Assembly: GCA_024762705.1 (NCBI GenBank)
Contig: JANTGW010000051.1
Coordinates: 1 to 7,228 of the forward strand
Source: Sulfurimonas sp.
GTDB taxonomy: Bacteria; Campylobacterota; Campylobacteria; Campylobacterales; Sulfurimonadaceae
Reading direction: 5' to 3'
Length of the DNA stretch: 7,228 bases
Positions 5,512 to 7,228 of this stretch are shown one piece after another. Below the pieces are notes generated by a model. That model did no database searches. It was not told the DNA's origin and was given only the letters and a program-made list of their open reading frames with translations. Position numbers and translations under genes: made by a program. The first letter of the stretch is position 1. Every line of letters begins with the position of its first letter.

Positions 5512-6186
5512 ATGATGCAATATTTTCACAGACAGGTACAGCTTTGGGGAGAAGAAACACAAAAGAATCTCCAAACTAAAAAAATAGCAATCATTGGGGC
5601 CGGAGGGCTAGGTTCTTCTCTTGCTTTTGCTCTTGGAGCAACAGGAATCGGTGAAATTCATATAGTCGACTTTGATGAAGTTAGTGTACACAATATTCAT
5701 AGACAAATTGCTTTTAAGGTGGGTGATGAAGGCAAAAATAAAGCACAAATCAATGCTCAGATCATAGAAGAGAGATGCCCCTTTACTAAGGCTATTGCAC
5801 ATGATTGTAACTTTGAAGAGTGGAGCAAAAAAAATATTTCGGTTGACCTTATAATTGATGCGACCGATAACCTTCCAACTCGTGGAGAAATCAACACTTA
5901 TGCAAAAAAAGTAAATACTCCTTGGATTTACGGCAGTGTAGAATCATTTCATGGACAGGTCTGTTTTTTTGATGAATCATCATTTAACGACTCCTTCAAA
6001 ATCATACAAAAAACTCCAGCAGGTATTGCAGCTCCGATAGTGATGCATATAGCATCTCTGCAGGCAAATCTTGCATTAAGATATCTTGCAGATTTAAGTG
6101 TCAAAAAAGATCTATTGTATTACCTATTTTTCAATGAAGAAGGTGAATTGGTCACTCAGAAATTTGGCTTGCCAAAAGCAAACTAA
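5512..6186 (+). CDS. ThiF/MoeB/HesA-family (E1-like) adenylyltransferase, short form without zinc cysteines
   Basis: The family activates the C-terminal Gly-Gly of ubiquitin-like proteins (ThiS, MoaD) by adenylation. The 224 residues hold the opening RQVQLWGEETQKNL, the nucleotide loop GAGGLG (29-34), D53-F-D55, N61 with R64-Q65, Lys75/Lys77, DATDN (116-120) with R124, and the GSVESFHGQV strand (141-150), so ATP binding and adenylation look feasible. The two CxxC zinc pairs of ThiF/MoeB are missing; only C89, C99 and C151 are present, none paired. The C-terminus is shortened to a helix (about 173-192) and a terminal strand. A good AAGGA lies at 5501-5505; ATG 5512 (six bases) or ATG 5515 are both possible and differ by one Met. 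No thiS, thiG, moaD or moaE is in view, so the true partner is unknown. It is the last gene of the block and converges with the transglycosylase gene, seven bases apart. Confidence 0.85.
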   Translation: MMQYFHRQVQLWGEETQKNLQTKKIAIIGAGGLGSSLAFALGATGIGEIHIVDFDEVSVHNIHRQIAFKVGDEGKNKAQINAQIIEERCPFTKAIAHDCNFEEWSKKNISVDLIIDATDNLPTRGEINTYAKKVNTPWIYGSVESFHGQVCFFDESSFNDSFKIIQKTPAGIAAPIVMHIASLQANLALRYLADLSVKKDLLYYLFFNEEGELVTQKFGLPKAN

Positions 6187-6193
6187 TTATATG

Positions 6194-7228
6194 TTACAAG
6201 CTTACAAACTTTTTTTTAGCGTTTACAACTTTTTTTAGGTAATCACGAGTTTCTTTATAAGGAAGATTCTTACGTAACTTTGTGTAAACGATATTTGGTG
6301 TCAAAGAGTTAATAGTCTTTTTTGCTCTGCCTCTATCTCTGTTAAATGTTTTTAAAACATTTCCGCTACCTGTATTGTAAGCACTAATCACACAGTACTC
6401 ACGAGAAACAGGATGATAGATACCTGTAAGATATTTTCTATTTAATATATTTAAATAGGCCACTCCCAATTCAATATTATTATTTGCATCGAATAGATAA
6501 GATTTAGATGGAGTATGTTTTTTACCTTTTACATGTAAATATGCATCACGCCCAGCCGTTTTAGGCATGATTTGCATTAGTCCGTAAGCACCAGCACTAC
6601 TTACGGCAAATTGATTAAAATCACTTTCTGTTTCAATAATAGCATAAACTAAATTTTCACTGATATTGTATTTTTTAGCATATTTTTTTACTAATGGTTT
6701 AAATTTTTCAACCCTTATATCTGCATGATCACGAACCATAGGAAACTCAACATAACTGATTTTTACAGGTTTTCCATTACGTTTGATCATAGCTGTTTTA
6801 TAATTGTTTTGAAGCAAAATACCGGCATATCTATTCGCTCTCCATTGATAGCGGATATTTTTATTCATATCATCTTTTACTTCTCCAAAAAGATAAGGCA
6901 TTCCTCCTAACTGAGAATCTTTACTTCCAAACAAATCTACACTTCTTGGATCATCTGGTAACAATAATGTAGTGACTATACTCTTTTTTAAATCCTCTTT
7001 ATTCCCGAGTGTTTCCACCCGGACAATACCTTTGGTAAAATCTATCACTGCCCTGCTTCTATAGCTTTGCAGATATTTTACGTACTCTCTTTTTTGAGGA
7101 ATTATTACATTTTCTTTACCCCATGATTTTGAAATATTTTTTATAAAACTGGTCAGAAATTCAATATCGGATTGCAGCTGTTTTGGATGTTTCATATAGT
7201 GAACAGATTTATTGCGGGCAAAACCTTC
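6194..7228 (-). CDS. Membrane-bound lytic murein transglycosylase, MltC type (5' end outside the window)
   Basis: The frame stays open to the window edge, adding at least 11 residues before the Met whose codon is at 7193-7195, so that Met is probably not the start. Numbering below is from that Met. The N-terminal part (about 10-130: SWGKENVIIP, EYVKYLQSYRSRAVIDF, LLPDDPRSVDLFG, PYLFGEV) matches the N-terminal MltC domain (DUF3393 type). The C-terminal part is an SLT goose-lysozyme-like domain with catalytic Glu190 in IETESDFN, then AYGLMQIMPKTAGRD (203-217), LFDANNNIELGVAYL (234-248) and SAYNTGSGNVL (271-281). The enzyme cleaves the MurNAc-GlcNAc bond with 1,6-anhydro product. E. coli MltC is an outer-membrane lipoprotein; a signal peptide here would lie just beyond the edge, since the visible upstream residues are hydrophilic. 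The gene converges on the ThiF-like gene. Confidence 0.93.
   Translation of the reverse strand, partial: EGFARNKSVHYMKHPKQLQSDIEFLTSFIKNISKSWGKENVIIPQKREYVKYLQSYRSRAVIDFTKGIVRVETLGNKEDLKKSIVTTLLLPDDPRSVDLFGSKDSQLGGMPYLFGEVKDDMNKNIRYQWRANRYAGILLQNNYKTAMIKRNGKPVKISYVEFPMVRDHADIRVEKFKPLVKKYAKKYNISENLVYAIIETESDFNQFAVSSAGAYGLMQIMPKTAGRDAYLHVKGKKHTPSKSYLFDANNNIELGVAYLNILNRKYLTGIYHPVSREYCVISAYNTGSGNVLKTFNRDRGRAKKTINSLTPNIVYTKLRKNLPYKETRDYLKKVVNAKKKFVSL

Noticed and set aside
5608..5802. Open frame of 64 codons on - inside the ThiF-like gene
   Set aside because: It is antisense to conserved nucleotide-binding motifs and has no supporting signals.
4522..6186. Idea that xseB, the nitrilase-like and the E1-like genes form a nuclease-based defence system
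   Set aside because: XseB is only the small housekeeping subunit of exonuclease VII without its catalytic partner here, no effector, sensor or mobile context is seen, and the grouping is explained by operon packing.
6204..6239. Two near-copies of an ACAA(A)C plus T-run plus AG pattern (T8 and T7) at the convergent gene ends, considered as a terminator or slippage site
   Set aside because: No stem precedes the T-runs on the + strand, and they are Lys codons of the transglycosylase C-terminus. A slip there would change only the last residues, so phase variation is unlikely.
6725..6910. Open frame of 61 codons on + inside the transglycosylase gene
   Set aside because: It is antisense to the conserved MltC N-terminal domain and has no ribosome-binding site.

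Overview
The window is AT-rich, tightly packed chromosomal DNA that looks like a sulfur-metabolising member of the Campylobacterota (epsilonproteobacteria), most like the Sulfurimonas/Sulfuricurvum group. I base this on the [13 protein letters not shown] N-terminus of YebC, the codon use, the gene spacing and the gene combination. Assignment to that group rests on recalled family resemblance, not on a search. I saw no mobile element, CRISPR array, rRNA or tRNA, and no gap between genes longer than about 75 bases.

Layout from left to right. (1) The last 90 codons of a GspF/PilC-type inner-membrane platform protein run off the left edge on the + strand. (2) Converging on it is a minus-strand pair, yebC followed by a YigZ/IMPACT-family gene, read as one operon. 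(3) A 73-base divergent spacer (1578-1650) carries two overlapping promoter-like sequences, one for each direction. (4) A plus-strand block of six genes follows: an unrecognised 150-residue protein, O-acetylhomoserine sulfhydrylase (metY), homoserine O-acyltransferase (metX, TTG start), the small subunit of exonuclease VII (xseB), a nitrilase-fold protein and a ThiF/MoeB-like E1 protein. Spacings are 2, 51, -8, -4 and 13 bases, and the 51-base gap before metX holds its own extended -10 candidate. (5) Converging from the right edge is an MltC-type lytic transglycosylase on the minus strand. Its reading frame stays open to the window end, so its N-terminus lies outside.

Metabolically, MetX activates homoserine and MetY replaces the acyl group with sulfide to give homocysteine. 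This is the direct sulfhydrylation route to methionine, sensible in an organism with ready access to sulfide. The xseB, nitrilase-like and thiF-like genes are translationally coupled or closely packed behind metX, with no obvious shared pathway.

The most interesting point is that the two last genes of the block look like altered members of well-known enzyme families. The nitrilase-fold protein keeps the catalytic-Glu region but appears to have lost both the catalytic Lys (Gln106) and the nucleophilic Cys (Gly146). The ThiF-like protein keeps the ATP-binding and adenylation motifs but lacks the two CxxC zinc pairs of classical ThiF/MoeB. Neither a ubiquitin-like sulfur carrier nor another thiamine or molybdopterin gene is nearby. 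I found no convincing new multi-gene defence or mobile system; most of the window is ordinary housekeeping.
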